Position numbers and translations under genes: made by a program
From: Bacillota bacterium
GTDB lineage: Bacteria > Bacillota > DTU030
DNA: 6,056 bases
Direction: 5' to 3'
Assembly: GCA_012841005.1 (NCBI GenBank)
Contig: DUVO01000207.1
Coordinates: forward strand, 1 to 6,056
In this document: positions 5,056-6,056 of the stretch, piece by piece
Layout of the letters: each line of letters begins with the position of its first letter
Position numbering within the stretch: the first letter of the stretch is position 1
Notes under the pieces: model-generated
Seen by the model: the letters and a program-made list of their open reading frames with translations, nothing else
What the model was told of the DNA's origin: nothing
The model's database searches: none

Positions 5056-5924
5056 TCCCCTGCCTCCTCACCTGCCTCTCCTCCTCCAGCTCCTTCTCCC
5101 CGATCTGACAGGATAACCAGCACCTCTTCCAGGTGCTCAAAATCTGCGGCAGCTTCTATTACTGCATACTGGGCCAGACCATATTCTTCCGTTTTCACAT
5201 CGGCAACTGTTCCGATGACCAGACCTTTGGGGAAAACTCCTCCCAAGCCTGATGTAATCACATTATCTCCGACTTGCACTTCGGCGTCCCGGGGTAAGTA
5301 GATCATGCGCAAGGTCTCTTCCTCTCCGGCAAAACCCCTGACAATACCAGTTTCCCGCGTCGATTGCAGCATGCCCCCCACGGCACTGCGCTGATCCAAA
5401 AGAAGGAGGACCTCGGCTTGTCCGCTGGTAACAGAAGTTATCCGCCCGACCAGGCCCCTGTAGGTAATTACCGGCATGTCTACCTCTACACCGTCCCGGG
5501 TGCCCTTATTAATGGTAACTGTATTATACCAATTGCCTGGTTCCCTGGCAATTATCCGGGCAGCCAGGGTATCATACTGGGGTATCGTTTCCTGGAAGTT
5601 CATGAGCTTGAGCAGGCGGGTATTCTCAGCCCGGATTTCCTGTAAGAGGCTATAAACAAATTCCCTGCGCTCCAGCTCTTCCTTGAGGCGTTGGTTCTCC
5701 TCCCGGAGTTCCTGTAATTCCACGATACCGGCCAGCATCCCCTTAAACCGGTCGGAAATACCCTGCACAAATCCCTGCACCGGCGCCAGGGCACTCCGCA
5801 ACGCCCTTTCCGGAAACAACAGCCGCTCCTTTTCCCGGTTGATTAAACTGATGGCCGTGATCAATAAGACCACAGCCAGGGCAAGCTGAAAGAACTTGCG
5901 ATACCTTTGCCACCACCAGCCCAA
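5052..5924 (-). CDS. mreC: Rod shape-determining protein MreC
   Basis: MreC is a bitopic membrane protein with an extracytoplasmic beta-rich domain that binds and activates PBP2. From the TTG start at 5924 it is 290 aa. It has a tryptophan-rich short cytoplasmic start, a transmembrane helix at about residues 11-29, a coiled coil at about 64-112 (ELQELREENQRLKEELERRE), and a double beta-domain at about 118-274 with NKGTRDGVEVDMPV, GLVGRI, LLLDQRSAVGG and TSGLGGVFPKGLVIG. A Gly/Glu-rich tail closes it. In-frame GTG codons at 5933 and 5930 are alternative starts. GGGAGAGG ends at 5934, leaving spacers of 0 and 3 bases to those GTGs but 9 to the TTG, which decides for TTG with moderate certainty. 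The acidic tail coincides with the mreD ribosome binding site. Confidence 0.94.
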   Translation of the reverse strand: MGWWWQRYRKFFQLALAVVLLITAISLINREKERLLFPERALRSALAPVQGFVQGISDRFKGMLAGIVELQELREENQRLKEELERREFVYSLLQEIRAENTRLLKLMNFQETIPQYDTLAARIIAREPGNWYNTVTINKGTRDGVEVDMPVITYRGLVGRITSVTSGQAEVLLLLDQRSAVGGMLQSTRETGIVRGFAGEEETLRMIYLPRDAEVQVGDNVITSGLGGVFPKGLVIGTVADVKTEEYGLAQYAVIEAAADFEHLEEVLVILSDRGEGAGGGEAGEEAGE

Positions 5925-5933
5925 GGGCACCAC

Positions 5934-5941
5934 CCTCTCCC
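5934..5941 (-). promoter_or_regulatory. Ribosome binding site for mreC, start-deciding
   Basis: GGGAGAGG on the minus strand lies directly against the GTG at 5933, 3 bases from the GTG at 5930 and 9 bases from the TTG at 5924. Normal spacing points to the TTG. The site is not a perfect AGGAGG, which with a TTG start would make mreC translation comparatively weak. Confidence 0.5.
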
Positions 5942-5949
5942 AAATCCCA

Positions 5950-6005
5950 AGCCTGAAACCTCAGACAACTTTTTTCCGTGACGAAATAAGGGCCCGTTTC
6001 AGGCT
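5950..6005 (-). repeat. 10-base inverted repeat spanning the mreB stop
   Basis: AGCCTGAAAC (5950-5959) and GTTTCAGGCT (5996-6005) are perfect inverted arms 36 bases apart. One arm lies in the mreB coding sequence (Ser-Leu-Lys) and the other just after its stop, 8 bases upstream of the mreC ribosome binding site. There is no T run. By chance roughly one such repeat is expected somewhere in a window this size, so the position is the only reason to list it. Confidence 0.35.
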
Positions 6006-6056
6006 GTCAATTTCCTCTAGGGCCTTCCCCGTCCCCATTACCACACAGGTCAGAGG
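5961..6056 (-). CDS. mreB: Rod shape-determining protein MreB, C-terminal end (partial)
   Basis: The minus strand from the window edge to a TGA at 5963-5961 reads PLTCVVMGTGKALEEIDSLK followed by eleven more residues (RALISSRKKVV). This is the conserved C-terminus of MreB, an actin-like ATPase that organises side-wall synthesis; the P-L-x-x-V-x-x-G-T-G-x-x-L sequence is its usual ending. Only 31 residues are visible, so it could be a paralogue such as Mbl, but the adjoining mreC and mreD make MreB most likely. It is presumably the first visible gene of the mreBCD-PBP2 unit. Confidence 0.9.
   Translation of the reverse strand, partial: PLTCVVMGTGKALEEIDSLKRALISSRKKVV

Noticed and set aside
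2663..5066. MreC and PBP2 both end in -AGE
   Set aside because: A three-residue match in Gly/Glu-rich tails is too short to mean anything beyond composition.

Overview
The window is a cell-shape and division-site cluster read entirely from the minus strand. In transcription order (high to low coordinates) it holds the 3' end of mreB, then mreC, mreD, a class B penicillin-binding protein 2 (mrdA/pbpA type), minC, minD and minE. The first one to eleven codons of another gene lie at the left edge. A MinE alongside MreBCD and PBP2, strong AGGAGG-type ribosome binding sites, GTG/TTG starts and intrinsic terminators point to a Gram-positive of the class Clostridia, perhaps of the Moorella/Peptococcaceae kind. 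That placement is inference from gene content and style, not from a search.

Right part (about 2663-6056): mreB, mreC, mreD and PBP2 are tightly packed. There are 27 bases between mreB and the first possible mreC start, an ATGA overlap between mreC and mreD, and another between mreD and PBP2. These proteins form the core of the elongation machinery: MreB filaments, the MreC/MreD membrane scaffold and the PBP2 transpeptidase. The partner glycosyltransferase RodA is not in the window.

Middle (2357-2662): a 306-base non-coding gap separates PBP2 from minC. It holds a strong minus-strand intrinsic terminator inside a larger inverted repeat, a second long inverted repeat next to it, and a short direct-repeat cluster just ahead of minC. 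The elongation unit probably ends here and the min genes start a separate unit, although I found no convincing sigma-A promoter.

Left part (1-2356): minC and minD overlap and are translationally coupled. A 351-base non-coding gap then separates minD from minE, which is unusual in such a compact cluster. The gap contains a 14-base perfect palindrome, a hairpin-forming repeat just after minD, and an exact match to the Spo0A box (TTTGTCGAA) placed about where an activator would sit relative to a TATTAT -10-like element facing minE. This suggests, as inference only, that minE may be expressed separately from minCD, possibly under sporulation control. After minE a short gap with a weak terminator-like element leads to the next gene, which begins at the window edge.

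No RNA gene, insertion sequence, CRISPR array or novel multi-gene system is visible. The genes are ordinary housekeeping genes; the interest lies in the two non-coding gaps.
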